Shown: positions 50,547-59,904 of the stretch, one piece after another
Numbering within the stretch: position 1 is the first letter of the stretch
How the letters are laid out: each line of letters opens with the position of its first letter
Assembly (NCBI RefSeq): GCF_003054555.1
Contig: NZ_CP026304.1
Location: forward strand, 1,798,001-1,862,000
Source: Streptomyces lunaelactis
Lineage (GTDB): Bacteria > Actinomycetota > Actinomycetes > Streptomycetales > Streptomycetaceae
Length of the DNA: 64,000 bases
Reading direction: 5' to 3'
The notes under the pieces: generated by a model
What the model was told of the DNA's origin: nothing
What the model saw: only the letters and a program-made list of their open reading frames with translations
Databases searched by the model: none
Program-made: the position numbers and the translations under genes

Positions 50547-51542
50547 TTACGCGGCAAGCGAGGCCGGAACCACCGCCCGCGGGCCGAACCTCGCCCGCGC
50601 CCGGTCCGCCACCGCCTCGATCCGCCGCGCCCGCTCGTCCGCGGGGTCGAACGTCAGCTGCCGCGCGGCCCGTTCGACGGGTGTCAGATCCTCCGCCCGC
50701 AGCGACAGACTCCGCACCCTGGCCCGCTGCAGGCCGAGCGACTCATGGATCCGGTATGCGACACCGGTGAGCGCCACGGAGTGGGCGGTCGGCTCGCGCA
50801 GGGTGCGCGCACGCGTGGTCGTGGACCGGTCGGCGTACCGCACGGTCAGGGCCAGCGAGCGGCACACCTGGCCCTCGCCACGCATCCTCAGCCCCAGCTC
50901 CTCGGCGATCGAGAGCAGTGCCCTGCGGTGGCTCGCAGGGTCCAGCTCATCGTGCGAGAAGGCTCGTTCGGCGGCGACCGAGCGGGCGGCGGCGTTCGGG
51001 ACGACCGTCGTACGGTCGATGCCGCGCGCCCGCTCCCACAGCTCGCGCCCCGCCCGCGCGCCGACGATCCGCTGGAGCACGGCGAGCGGCGCGGCGGCGA
51101 CCCGGCCGATGGAGTCGAGGCCGTACGCGCACAGGGTGCGGGCCGTCGCCGTTCCGACCCCGTCCAGCGCGGCGACCGGCTTGTCGGCCAGGAACTCCGC
51201 GGCCCCGTCGTCCGCCACCACCAGGGTCGTCCCGGGTGTGGCCTCCCGTGCCGCAATCCTGGCCAGCATCGGGCTGGGGCCCGCCCCGATCACGCAGTCC
51301 ACCCCGCAGTGTGCGAGCGCCCGCACCCGCAGCAGCGAGGCGAGCTGGGCCGCGTCCCGGCCGAAGTACCGTTCGGCACCCCGGACATCGACGAGCGCGG
51401 CGTCGGGCGGGAGCGCCTGCACGACGGGGCTGATGTCCTCGACCAGGCCCAGCAGCGCCGGCAGCGCAGCCTCGACCCCGCCCGACTCCACCCCGCCCGC
51501 CTCATACATGGGGGGCCGCCGGAAGCGTACGCAGAGGATCAT
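50547..51542 (-). CDS. imuB: ImuB-like Y-family polymerase homologue, 331 aa
   Basis: A Y-family DNA polymerase relative. It begins 'MILCVRFRRPPMYEAGG' where active Y polymerases have a D-x-D catalytic motif, so it is probably catalytically inactive like ImuB. The palm and finger parts with 'YFGRDAAQLASLLRVRALAHCGVDCVIGAGPSPMLARIAARE' and a helix-hairpin-helix-like 'ALDGVGTATARTLCAYGLDSIGRVAA' follow. At 331 aa it is shorter than the usual 500 or so, ending before the usual C-terminal tail that recruits partners. ATG 51542 overlaps the dnaE2 stop by four bases. No imuA gene is present, so the mutasome is incomplete here. Confidence 0.75.
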   Translation of the reverse strand: MILCVRFRRPPMYEAGGVESGGVEAALPALLGLVEDISPVVQALPPDAALVDVRGAERYFGRDAAQLASLLRVRALAHCGVDCVIGAGPSPMLARIAAREATPGTTLVVADDGAAEFLADKPVAALDGVGTATARTLCAYGLDSIGRVAAAPLAVLQRIVGARAGRELWERARGIDRTTVVPNAAARSVAAERAFSHDELDPASHRRALLSIAEELGLRMRGEGQVCRSLALTVRYADRSTTTRARTLREPTAHSVALTGVAYRIHESLGLQRARVRSLSLRAEDLTPVERAARQLTFDPADERARRIEAVADRARARFGPRAVVPASLAA

Positions 51543-54500
51543 CCCGCGCTCCCCGGACTCTGGTGCCACAGCTTCCGTCCGGTGGCGGCCCGTTCGCCGG
51601 GCGGCTGGAGGTCCGCCCAGGGGTTCAGCTCATAGCCCGTCGGCAGGTGGATCCGGCGGCCGCTGTCGGACGGAACCCCGTCAGGGGCCTCCTCGGGAAC
51701 CGGAGCCGCCAGCCGCGCCGCGACCGCGTCGAGACCGCCCGTACGCCGCAGCTCCACGAGCTCCGCCAGATTCCAGGCCGCCGCGCCGACCACGCTGAGG
51801 CTGCGCGGTCCGCGGCGCTGCACCACCCCGCGCACCAGCAGCAGCCAGGAGTGGAAGACGGTGTGCGCGCACGCCGCGTGGCTGTCGTCGAAGAAAGCCA
51901 GGTCGACCAGGCCCGTACCGTCGTCGAGCGTGGTGAAGATGACCCGCTTGCCGGACCGGATCGGCGGGGTCTGGGTGGCCGCCTTCGCGCCCGCGACCAG
52001 CACCGTCTGCCCGTGCTGTGCCGCGCGCAGCCGCTGGGCCGAGAGCACGCCCAGCTCCTTCAGGAAGGCGTGGTGATCCCCCATCAGATGACGGGAGGCG
52101 TCCATGCCGAGGACGCCCAGCTCGGCGCTGAGGCGTTCCGCGTCACCGAGGTCGGGGAGTCCGACCGGGGCGGTCTTCTGCCCGTCACTCAGGGGGAGTT
52201 GACCACCGTGTACGCCCGATCTCCGGTGCCCGCGGTGGAGTTCGGCCAGGTGGAGCAGCAGATCACGCCGGTTCGCGCCGAAGGCGTCCAACGCGCCGAC
52301 CTGGGCGAGCCGTTCGGCGACCGGCCGCCCCGGACGGGCCCGCTGCCAGAAGTCCAGCAGCGAGGAGTACGGCTGCCCGGCCTCGGTCCGCGCCACCTCC
52401 GCCTCACTGATGCCATGGACGTCCGAGAGCGCGAGCCGCAGGCCCCACACCTCACGCCCGGCCCGGTCATCAGACACCAGTTCGATTCGATGAGCGGCCG
52501 CGGACCGGTTCACATCCAGCGGCAGCACCGGCACCCCGCGCCGCCGCGCGTCCGCCAGCAGCAGCCGCTTCGGATACATCCCCGGATCATGAGTGAGCAG
52601 CCCGGCGTAGAAGGCCGCCGGATGGTGCGCCTTGAGCCACGCCGACTGGTACGTCGGCACGGCGAAGGCCACCGCGTGCGCCTTGCAGAAGCCGTACGAG
52701 CCGAAGGCCTCGATGATCTCCCAGGTACGGGCGATCACTTCGGGCCCGTACCCCTTCGCCTCCGCTTGCTGCGCGAACCAGACCTTGATCGCCCCCTGCG
52801 ACTCCGGGTGGGAGAGCCCGCGCCGCACCCGGTCGGCCTCGGCCCGGCCGCAGCCGGTCATGATGCTCACCATCTCGATGATCTGCTCATGGAAGACGAC
52901 CACCCCGTACGTCTCCTTCAGCGGCCCCTGAAGGTCCGGATGCGGATAGCGGACAGGTGCACGGCCGTGCCGGGCCTCGATGAACGGCCGCACCATGTCG
53001 GCCGCGACCGGCCCCGGCCGGAAGAGCGAGATGTCGACGACCAGGTCGCCGAAGGTCGCCGGCTGCAGCCGGCCGACCAGATCGCGCTGGCCCGGCGACT
53101 CGATCTGGAAGCAGCCCAACGTCTCGGTGGACTTGATGAGCCGATACGTCGCCGGGTCGTCCGGCGGCACCTGCTCCGGGTCGTCGAGGTCGAGCTCCTC
53201 CCCCGTCGCCCGGCGCAGCTCGGCGACCGCGTGCGCCATCGCCGACTGCATCCGCACCCCCAGGACATCGAGTTTGAGCAGCCCGAGATCCTCCACGTCC
53301 TCCTTGTCGAACTGCGACATGGGGAAGCCCTCGCCGCTGGTGGGCACCACCGGCGTACGGGTGAGGAGCGTGGCGTCCGAGAGCAGCACCCCGCACGGGT
53401 GCATGGCGATCCCGCGCGGCAGCGCGTCCAGCGCCTCGACCAGCTCCCACAGCCGTCCGTGCCGATCCACCTCTCCTGCGACAGCACGTAGTTCAGGCAG
53501 TTCCTCCATGGCGGCGCGGGCGTCGCGGGCGCGGATGTGCGGGAAGGACTTGGCGATCCTGTCGATCTCGGCCGGGTCCATGGAGAGCGCGGCGCCCACG
53601 TCCCGTACCGCATGGCGGACCCGGTAGGTCTCGGGCATGGAGACGGTCGCGACCCGCTCCTCGCCGAAGCGGCCGATGATCGCGCGGTAGACCTCGAGCC
53701 GGCGGGCGGACTCCACGTCGATGTCGATGTCGGGCAGCACGACGCGCCGCTTGGAGAGGAAGCGCTCCATCAGCAGCCCGTGCTCGACGGGGTCGGCGTG
53801 CGCGATGCCGAGGAGATGGTTGACGAGCGAGCCGGCCCCGGAGCCGCGCGCCGCGACCCTGACGCCCATCTCTCTTATGTCATCGACCACTTGAGCCACC
53901 GTCAGGAAGTACGAGGCATAGCCGTGGTGCGCGATGATGTCCAGCTCGCGGTGCATCCGCTCCCAGTACTCACGCCGGCCGTCATAGCCGCGCAGCACCA
54001 TGCCGGCGGCGGCGCGGGAAGCCAGCACCCGCTGCGGGGTACGGAGCCCGGCGCCGACCAGATGCGGCTCCGGGAAGTGGACGGCACCGATCCCCAGATC
54101 GTCCTCGGGGTCGACCAGACACGCGGCAGCCGTCTCCTCGGTCATGGCGAGCAGCCGGTACGCGGTGTCGCGCCGGAAGCCGGCGGCTTCGGCGACCCGC
54201 TCGGCGATACGGGCCATCTCGCGAGGGTCCTTGAGCCAGCGCTCGCCACTGTCGAGGCCCTTGCGCGGATCTACGGGTACGAGGCGGCGGGCCGCGTCGA
54301 GGACATCGGCGACCGGGCCCTGGCCCTGGTCGGCGTACCGGACGGCATTGGCCAGCACGGCCCGTACGCCCTGTTCGGCGGCGAAGCCGAGGGTGCGGGC
54401 AGCATGCCGCAGCGAGCCGGGGCCGGTGCCCCCCAGGCCGTGGTGCACGACTTCGAGGCGCAGCCGGTCGCCATAGTTCTCCTGCCAGGGCACGAGCAGC

Positions 54501-54997
54501 TTCGCCGCGCGGTCGGGACGGCCGGCGGCCAGCGCCCGGCCGATCTCGGAGGCGGGACCGAGCAGCACGGTCAGCCCATCGCCGTGGTTCTCGCTCCAGG
54601 GCAGCAGCGGGCTGCCGCCGTCCGCCGCGTGGGCGGCGGTCACCATGCGGCACAGCTCGGCCCAGCCCTGGCGGGAGCGGGCGAGATAGACGGTGCGGGG
54701 CGCGGACTCGTCGACGAACGCCCCGCCGCGTACGGGAGTGCGCCGCCGTTCGGTGGGTCCCTCCTTGCGTGCCCGCTCGCCCACCGCCAGGTCCACCCCG
54801 AACAGCGGCCGGACCCCCACGCCTTCTTTCGCGCAGGCCTTGGCGAAGCGGACCGCGCCCGCGAGGGTGTCGCGGTCGGTCAGAGCGAGGGCGTCCATGC
54901 CCCGCTCGGCGGCGCGCTCGGCAAGCCGCTCCGGGTGCGAGGCCCCATAGCGCAGGGAGAACCCGGAAACGGTGTGCAGATGCGTGAACCCGGGCAT
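51539..54997 (-). CDS. dnaE2: Error-prone DNA polymerase III alpha subunit DnaE2, 1152 aa
   Basis: DnaE2 copies damaged templates and raises mutation after DNA damage. The N-terminal PHP domain starts 'FTHLHTVSGFSLRYGASHPERLAERAAERGMDALALTDRDTL'. The catalytic acidic triad is in 'VVLPDIDIDVESARRLEVYRA' (about residues 413-433). A helix-hairpin-helix follows later ('SEAVA...LPLDVNRS' area) and an OB domain near the C-terminus ('TLVAGAKAATQTPPIRSGKRVIFTTLDDGTG'). ATG 54997 is chosen because AGGAGG precedes it. It is the first gene of a pair with imuB. A near-consensus LexA box lies 57 bp upstream. Confidence 0.93.
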   Translation of the reverse strand: MPGFTHLHTVSGFSLRYGASHPERLAERAAERGMDALALTDRDTLAGAVRFAKACAKEGVGVRPLFGVDLAVGERARKEGPTERRRTPVRGGAFVDESAPRTVYLARSRQGWAELCRMVTAAHAADGGSPLLPWSENHGDGLTVLLGPASEIGRALAAGRPDRAAKLLVPWQENYGDRLRLEVVHHGLGGTGPGSLRHAARTLGFAAEQGVRAVLANAVRYADQGQGPVADVLDAARRLVPVDPRKGLDSGERWLKDPREMARIAERVAEAAGFRRDTAYRLLAMTEETAAACLVDPEDDLGIGAVHFPEPHLVGAGLRTPQRVLASRAAAGMVLRGYDGRREYWERMHRELDIIAHHGYASYFLTVAQVVDDIREMGVRVAARGSGAGSLVNHLLGIAHADPVEHGLLMERFLSKRRVVLPDIDIDVESARRLEVYRAIIGRFGEERVATVSMPETYRVRHAVRDVGAALSMDPAEIDRIAKSFPHIRARDARAAMEELPELRAVAGEVDRHGRLWELVEALDALPRGIAMHPCGVLLSDATLLTRTPVVPTSGEGFPMSQFDKEDVEDLGLLKLDVLGVRMQSAMAHAVAELRRATGEELDLDDPEQVPPDDPATYRLIKSTETLGCFQIESPGQRDLVGRLQPATFGDLVVDISLFRPGPVAADMVRPFIEARHGRAPVRYPHPDLQGPLKETYGVVVFHEQIIEMVSIMTGCGRAEADRVRRGLSHPESQGAIKVWFAQQAEAKGYGPEVIARTWEIIEAFGSYGFCKAHAVAFAVPTYQSAWLKAHHPAAFYAGLLTHDPGMYPKRLLLADARRRGVPVLPLDVNRSAAAHRIELVSDDRAGREVWGLRLALSDVHGISEAEVARTEAGQPYSSLLDFWQRARPGRPVAERLAQVGALDAFGANRRDLLLHLAELHRGHRRSGVHGGQLPLSDGQKTAPVGLPDLGDAERLSAELGVLGMDASRHLMGDHHAFLKELGVLSAQRLRAAQHGQTVLVAGAKAATQTPPIRSGKRVIFTTLDDGTGLVDLAFFDDSHAACAHTVFHSWLLLVRGVVQRRGPRSLSVVGAAAWNLAELVELRRTGGLDAVAARLAAPVPEEAPDGVPSDSGRRIHLPTGYELNPWADLQPPGERAATGRKLWHQSPGSAG

Positions 54998-55053
54998 CCG
55001 CACCTCCTGGATCAGTCCGTCTCACCTCCCCCGCCTCCACCATAGACCAGATT

Positions 55054-55069
55054 TCGAACATGCGTGCGA
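55054..55069. promoter_or_regulatory. LexA (SOS) box before dnaE2-imuB
   Basis: TCGAACATGCGTGCGA matches the actinobacterial SOS consensus TCGAAC-N4-GTTCGA with one mismatch (G for T). It lies 57 bp before the dnaE2 start, so the pair should be induced by DNA damage. Confidence 0.75.
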
Positions 55070-55138
55070 CATGTGCCCCATCGGCCATTCGGCCCCGCAC
55101 CACCTGCGTGAACACCCCGCTCCACGGAGCGTGGGGCC

Positions 55139-55306
55139 ATGACCCAGACAGACGACGCCCCCCGCGCAGGCTTCCTCAGCGAGGTCGAGGACGCGGTGAG
55201 TACGCGGGCGGCGGCCCTGGTCATCGGGGTGCCGGCGCGCGGAAGCGGGACACCACACACAGGTGCCGGCGGGACGGCCACCGCCGGCCGCCCGGCCACC
55301 GGCTGA
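55139..55306 (+). pseudogene. N-terminal fragment of a membrane protein (YhgE/DUF3533-like)
   Basis: ATG 55139 opens 55 codons that read 'GFLSEVEDAVSTRAAALVIGV', the conserved cytoplasmic start and first helix of a family of large actinobacterial membrane proteins. The helix is then cut off and the frame ends in Gly/Thr/Ala-rich sequence at 55306. The family assignment is tentative. Confidence 0.35.
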
Positions 55307-55316
55307 GGCGGGCCCG

Positions 55317-56582
55317 ATGACCGAACGAACCGATCCACAGCACAGCGGCGAGCCGACGGCGCAGCGGCGGCTCCGGATCCGGGCGGCGCGCCGCACCCCG
55401 CGCGGCCCGGCCCGCACCGCTGCCCGCTCCGGCACAGAGCACGGCGGGCACGGCGGGACGGGCGGGACGGGCGCGGGCGCGGACACGGGTGTCGAACCGC
55501 GGGTGTCCCCGGTACTGCGGACCTCCGCCGCCTACGCCTGGCGGCTCCTGGTGGTGGGCACCCTCGTGTACGCCGTCTTCTCGCTGCTGGGGCGCTTTCA
55601 CGAAATCGCCGTGGCCGTCTTTCTCGGTCTGGTCGTCACGGCGATGCTCCGGCCGGTGGCCGGTCTGCTGGCCCGCCGGCTGCCGCGGCCGCTCGCCGTC
55701 GCCGTGGCGCTGCTCGCCAGCATCGCCCTCGTCCTCGGCATCCTGGCCTTCGTCGGCGAGACGGTCGCCGGTGAGCGTGCCGTACTGGAGCGGGAGTTCG
55801 GGGCCGGGATCGGCAGGATCGAGCGCTGGCTGGAGCAGCCTCCGTTCCGGCTGAACCCGGAGGCGCTGACGGACATCCAGGGGCGGATCGGGCGGTTCCT
55901 GTCCGATCACCGGTCCACGCTGATCAGCACCGCTCTCAGTGGCAGCCGCCGGCTGGTGGAAGTGCTGACCGTGCTGGCGCTCGCGCTGTTCTGCTCGGTC
56001 TTCTTCATGAACTCGGGCGACCGGCAGTGGGGCTGGTTCTGCGCTCAACTGCCGATGTCGGTCCGGGACCGGGTGGCGGTGGCGGGCCGGGCGGGCTGGC
56101 GGACGTTCACCGGGTACACCCACGGCATCGTGCTGGTGGCGGCCATCAACGCCGTACTGGTCGGTGTGGCCCTGTGGGCTCTCGGTGTGCCGCTGGCCGT
56201 GCCCCTGGCGCTGCTCGAGTTCTTCGCCGCCTTCATCCCGCTGATCGGCTCGCCCATCGCGCTGGCCGTCGCGGCGGTGGTGGCGCTGGCGTCCGAGGGG
56301 CCGCTGATCGCTGCCGTCGTCGTCGCGCTGATCGTCGTCATCGGCCAGATCGAGGGGCATTTGCTGCACCCGATCGTGATGAGCTGGGCCGTCAGTCTGC
56401 ACCCGGTGGTGGTCGCGCTCTCGGTCATCGGCGGAGCCATCGCGGCGGGAGTGGTGGGCGCGGTGGTGGCCGTACCGCTGGTGTCCGTCATCTGGTCGGC
56501 CCGTCAGGCCCTGCGCAGGACACCCGAGCAGGACCTCGCCAACAGGACCATGGGCAAGGCCCGGGCCACCCAGGACGGGTGA
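55317..56582 (+). CDS. AI-2E (PerM-type) family transporter, 421 aa
   Basis: A PerM/AI-2E permease with about eight transmembrane helices between residues 75 and 400 and a 70-residue Arg/Gly-rich cytoplasmic N-terminus. Characteristic stretches are 'YAVFSLLGRFHEIAVAVFLGLVVTAMLRPVAGLLARRLPR' and 'VGVALWALGVPLAVPLALLEFFAAFIPLIGSPIALAVAAVVAL' with the family proline/glycine pattern, and 'GQIEGHLLHPIVMSWAVSLHPVVVALSVI'. The family exports small molecules or ions; some members move AI-2 or Na+. ATG 55317 is preferred over an open upstream stretch that overlaps a gene fragment. The substrate is unknown. Confidence 0.88.
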   Translation: MTERTDPQHSGEPTAQRRLRIRAARRTPRGPARTAARSGTEHGGHGGTGGTGAGADTGVEPRVSPVLRTSAAYAWRLLVVGTLVYAVFSLLGRFHEIAVAVFLGLVVTAMLRPVAGLLARRLPRPLAVAVALLASIALVLGILAFVGETVAGERAVLEREFGAGIGRIERWLEQPPFRLNPEALTDIQGRIGRFLSDHRSTLISTALSGSRRLVEVLTVLALALFCSVFFMNSGDRQWGWFCAQLPMSVRDRVAVAGRAGWRTFTGYTHGIVLVAAINAVLVGVALWALGVPLAVPLALLEFFAAFIPLIGSPIALAVAAVVALASEGPLIAAVVVALIVVIGQIEGHLLHPIVMSWAVSLHPVVVALSVIGGAIAAGVVGAVVAVPLVSVIWSARQALRRTPEQDLANRTMGKARATQDG

Positions 56583-56641
56583 CCCGGGCCTCGTGGCCGC
56601 CCAGGGTGGAGCCGTGGGCCTTGTGGCCCAGGGTGGAGCCG

Positions 56642-57730
56642 TCAGCCGATCTCGGCGCCGAAGGCCGCGAGCGCCTCCGGTACCGGCTGGAAGAAGGTCT
56701 CGCCGCCCGCGGAGCAGTCGCCGCTGCCGCCCGAGGTCAGGCCGATCGCGGTGTCGCCCGCGAAGAGCGAGCCGCCGCTGTCGCCGGGCTCGGCACAGAC
56801 GTTGGTCTGGATGAGGCCCTCGACGATGTCGCCGTTGCCGTAGTTGACCGTGGCGTCGAGCCCGGTGACCTCACCGTCGTGCACCTGGGTGGTGGAGCCG
56901 CTGCGCTGCACCGCCATGCCGACGGTCGCCTCGCCCGCCTTGGTGATCGCCTGCGAGCTGCCGTTGTACAGGTTCACCTCGCTCGGGTGCTCGCTGCTGC
57001 CGCTGTACTTGACCAGCGCGAAGTCGTTGCCGGGGAACTGCGAGTCGGCCATCGAGCCGATCGCCGCACCGCCCGCGGAGTCGGACCAGTCGCTGCCGGC
57101 CTGCCCGCAGTGACCGGCGGTGATGAAGTGCGGCTCGCCGTCCTTGACGACGTTGAAGCCGAGCGAGCAGCGTCCGCCGCCCGAGTGGATCGCGTCGCCG
57201 CCCGCGATGAGGGGCTTGAACTCCCCGGCGGACTTCTTCAGTTCGGCCTTGCCGCCGAGACCCTTGACCACCGCGCTGAGCTTGGTCAGCTCAGCGCCCG
57301 TGACCGTACGGTCGGCGGTGACGACCACCTTGTTGGTGACCGGGTTCACGGCCCAGGAGGTGCCGGGGATGGTCGCCTTGGTGGTGAGGGTCAGCCGGGC
57401 GCTCTTCAGCTCGCCGAGGGTGTTCTCGACGATTCTCGCCTTGCCGCCCGCCTCGCGGACGGTCTGGGCGGCCACCTCGTTGACGACGTTCACGACGAGG
57501 GACTTCGCGTCGGCGTCGTAGTACGTACCGGCCGCGTCGGCGCCCAGATCCTTGCTGAGGGTGGAAGCAAGGTTTCCGGCCGCAACCGCGGTCAGCGGCT
57601 TGACGGTGAACTGCTCAGTGTTGTCACTGGCGTTCGCACTCTGGAAGGTGACGCCCGCGGCTACGAGAGCGGCGACCGCGCCGCCTGCGATGGCCGCCTT
57701 CCTTTTGGGTATGCGTCGGTGCTTCAACAT
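56642..57730 (-). CDS. Secreted streptogrisin-type serine protease (S1E), 362 aa
   Basis: A pre-pro-protease of the alpha-lytic/streptogrisin group. Signal peptide about residues 1-34, a 140-residue propeptide ('FTVKPLTAVAAGNLASTLSKDLGADAAGTYYDADAKSLVVNVVNEVAAQTV...') that folds the enzyme, then the mature chymotrypsin-like domain from 'IHSGGGRCSLGFNVV' (about 181). The triad is intact: His in 'FITAGHCG', Asp in 'GNDFALVKY', Ser in 'EPGDSGGSLF'. It hydrolyses proteins outside the cell. ATG 57730 follows AGGAGG. A perfect 12-bp palindrome lies 74 bp upstream. Confidence 0.93.
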   Translation of the reverse strand: MLKHRRIPKRKAAIAGGAVAALVAAGVTFQSANASDNTEQFTVKPLTAVAAGNLASTLSKDLGADAAGTYYDADAKSLVVNVVNEVAAQTVREAGGKARIVENTLGELKSARLTLTTKATIPGTSWAVNPVTNKVVVTADRTVTGAELTKLSAVVKGLGGKAELKKSAGEFKPLIAGGDAIHSGGGRCSLGFNVVKDGEPHFITAGHCGQAGSDWSDSAGGAAIGSMADSQFPGNDFALVKYSGSSEHPSEVNLYNGSSQAITKAGEATVGMAVQRSGSTTQVHDGEVTGLDATVNYGNGDIVEGLIQTNVCAEPGDSGGSLFAGDTAIGLTSGGSGDCSAGGETFFQPVPEALAAFGAEIG

Positions 57731-57803
57731 CAACCTCCTGTGGGGGCCGCGTCCGGGCAAGTGGGGTGTCAGGACACGGAGGATGGGACGCCCACTATTC
57801 CGA

Positions 57804-57815
57804 TACCGATCGGTA
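57804..57815. promoter_or_regulatory. Palindrome TACCGATCGGTA before the protease gene
   Basis: A perfect 12-bp palindrome lies 74 bp before the protease start. It shares the TACCGA-pyrimidine-CGGTA core with the operator-like palindrome at 18431-18448. A TetR or similar repressor may bind. Confidence 0.4.
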
Positions 57816-57949
57816 GCACACAAGGTCGACTTCAGGACGCGCACACGACAACGCGGGGGCGTACACGGCGCCTTCACAGGAACCGTCCCCACTGGCCGAT
57901 TCCGTTTGCGAACACCGCGTGCAATCACCCCATGGGCAGCGGGTAAGGA

Positions 57950-58798
57950 CTAGTCCTGTCCTGTTTTCGCCGCTGCGGGACCGGATTCCGAGGGCGGCTG
58001 TTCCACCGCGGGATGCACCGGAGGCGGTCCGGCCTGCGGCGGAGCCGCCCGTTCGAGGAAGCGCAGCAGCTCGACCGGGAACGGCAGCACCAGCGTGGAG
58101 TTCTTCTCGGCCGCGACCGCGACCACCGTCTGCAACAGCCTCAGTTGAAGGGCGGCGGGCTGGTCCGACATCACCTCGGCCGCCTCGGCCAGCTTCTTGG
58201 AGGCCTGCAGCTCCGCGTCGGCGTTGATGACCCGCGCCCGGCGCTCCCGGTCCGCCTCCGCCTGCCGCGCCATCGACCGCTTCATCGTCTCCGGCAGGGA
58301 CACGTCCTTGATCTCCACCCGGTCGATCTGCACACCCCACCCCATCGCCGGACTGTCGATCATCAACTCCAGCCCCTGATTGAGCTTTTCGCGATTGGAC
58401 AGCAGATCATCCAGATCACTCTTGCCGATGATCGAACGCAGCGACGTCTGCGCCATCTGCGAGACCGCGAACCGATAGTCCTCGACCTGCACGATCGCCT
58501 CGGAGGCGTCGACGACCTTGAAATAGATCACCGCGTCCACCCGCACCGTCACGTTGTCCCGCGTAATACCGTCCTGCGCGGGAACCGGCATCGTCACGAT
58601 CTGCATATTGACCTTCGCCAGCCGGTCCACGAAGGGGACGATCAGGGTGAAGCCCGGCCCGCGTACCGAGGACTTGAGCCTTCCGAGCCGGAAGACCACG
58701 CCCCGCTCGTACTGCTTGACGACGCGGGCGGCCGCCATCACGTAGACGACGCCGGCGGACGCCACAAGAGCGCCGGCCGTCACCAGTGCCTCTACCAT
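57950..58798 (-). CDS. SPFH/Band 7 domain (slipin-type) membrane protein, 282 aa
   Basis: A stomatin-like protein: one N-terminal hydrophobic segment (about residues 2-26, 'LVTAGALVASAGVVYVMAAARVV') followed by the SPFH domain 'YERGVVFRLGRLKSSVRGPGFTLIVPFVDRLAKVNMQIVTMPVPAQDGITRDNVTVRVDAVIYF' (about 30-95) and a long charged helix ('KRSMARQAEADRERRARVINADAELQASKKLAEAAEVM') that oligomerises. These proteins form membrane microdomain scaffolds. An NfeD-type partner gene, often adjacent, is not present. ATG 58798 follows AGGGGGCC; ATG 58831 with AAGAGG is a possible alternative. Confidence 0.9.
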   Translation of the reverse strand: MVEALVTAGALVASAGVVYVMAAARVVKQYERGVVFRLGRLKSSVRGPGFTLIVPFVDRLAKVNMQIVTMPVPAQDGITRDNVTVRVDAVIYFKVVDASEAIVQVEDYRFAVSQMAQTSLRSIIGKSDLDDLLSNREKLNQGLELMIDSPAMGWGVQIDRVEIKDVSLPETMKRSMARQAEADRERRARVINADAELQASKKLAEAAEVMSDQPAALQLRLLQTVVAVAAEKNSTLVLPFPVELLRFLERAAPPQAGPPPVHPAVEQPPSESGPAAAKTGQD

Positions 58799-58913
58799 CA
58801 CGGCCCCCTGGGGTGCGATGTGGACGCGCATACACGTACCTCTTCGACGGTAGTCCCCAAATGACGTCAAAGGGAGTCCCGGTAAGTGCCCCTGATGGGT
58901 AATCATCGAACCG

Positions 58914-59840
58914 GTGGGGAATGCCACGCTCACCATGCCTGCAGAGGGCACCTACGACGAAGGGGGCGCGGGAGTGCGACGTCGGCTGCGCGCGACGGAC
59001 GGGCGGCATCTGATGGTCGAGCGACTGGGGGACCCGCGCGGCAGACCGGTCTTTCTGCTGCACGGCACCCCCGGCAGCCGACTGGGTCCGGCACCGCGCG
59101 GCATGGTGCTGTACCAGCGAGGTACGCAGCTGATCGCGTACGACCGCCCCGGCTACGGCGGTTCGGACCGGCTGGCGGGCCGCAGCGTCGCCGATGTGGC
59201 CCAGGACGTACGGGCGATAGCCGACGAGCTGGGCCTGGACCGGTTCGCCGTGGTGGGCCGCTCGGGGGGCGCCCCGCATGCGCTGGCCTGTGCCGCCCTG
59301 ATGCCCGAGCGGATCACCCGTACCGCCGCTCTGGTCACGCTCGCCCCCAGGGACGCGGACGGACTCGACTGGTTCGAGGGCATGGCGGCCTCCAACGTCA
59401 CGGAGTACACCTCCGCCTCGGTCGACCCGGCCGGGATGACGGAGCGGTTCATCCTGCGCTCCGCCGAGATCAGGAAGGACCCGATCCGGCTTCTGGACGA
59501 TCTGCGCAGGGAACTGACCGACTCCGACCGGATGGTCGTGGCGGACGCGGGTGTCAGATCCATGCTCCTGCGCAACTACCAGGAGGCGCTGCGCACTTCG
59601 GCGTACGGCTGGATCGACGACGCGCTCGCCTTCTGCAGCCCCTGGGGCTTCGACCCCGCCGAGATCAAGGGCCCGGTGATGCTCTGGCACGGCGAGAAGG
59701 ACGTCTTCTCACCCGTGGGTCACTCCCGCTGGCTCGCGCAGCGCATCCCGGGCGTGACGGCGGTACTGGAACCGGCCGCCGCGCACTTCGATGCGCTGCA
59801 TGCGCTGCCGCGGATCCTGACCTGGCTGCTCGAGCGCTGA
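58914..59840 (+). CDS. Alpha/beta hydrolase, 308 aa
   Basis: The fold is clear: 'RPVFLLHGTPGSRLGPAPRG' (oxyanion loop, about residues 45-63), 'FAVVGRSGGAPHALACAALMP' (nucleophile elbow GRSGG, near 117), 'PVMLWHGEKDVFSPVGHSRWLAQ' (acid aspartate, near 258) and 'EPAAAHFDAL' (catalytic histidine near 291). It is cytoplasmic: no signal peptide. TAATCA at 58900-58905 could give a leaderless start at GTG 58914; ATG 58935 is the alternative. The substrate is unknown. A hairpin of the interspersed repeat follows its stop. Confidence 0.87.
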   Translation: MGNATLTMPAEGTYDEGGAGVRRRLRATDGRHLMVERLGDPRGRPVFLLHGTPGSRLGPAPRGMVLYQRGTQLIAYDRPGYGGSDRLAGRSVADVAQDVRAIADELGLDRFAVVGRSGGAPHALACAALMPERITRTAALVTLAPRDADGLDWFEGMAASNVTEYTSASVDPAGMTERFILRSAEIRKDPIRLLDDLRRELTDSDRMVVADAGVRSMLLRNYQEALRTSAYGWIDDALAFCSPWGFDPAEIKGPVMLWHGEKDVFSPVGHSRWLAQRIPGVTAVLEPAAAHFDALHALPRILTWLLER

Positions 59841-59846
59841 CCTGAG

Positions 59847-59904
59847 GGCTGCGCCCCCAGACCCCGTACGGCCTTCGGCCGTGTCCTCAATCGCCGGACG
59901 GGCT
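59847..59904. repeat. Interspersed intergenic repeat, copy with inverted partner
   Basis: GGCTGCGCCCCCAGACCCCG, a small ACGGCC/GGCCGT hairpin, then CCTCAATCGCCGGACGGGCT. It matches 18478-18520 in arrangement. A second inverted part at 59911-59928 completes a large hairpin described as the terminator. Confidence 0.7.
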
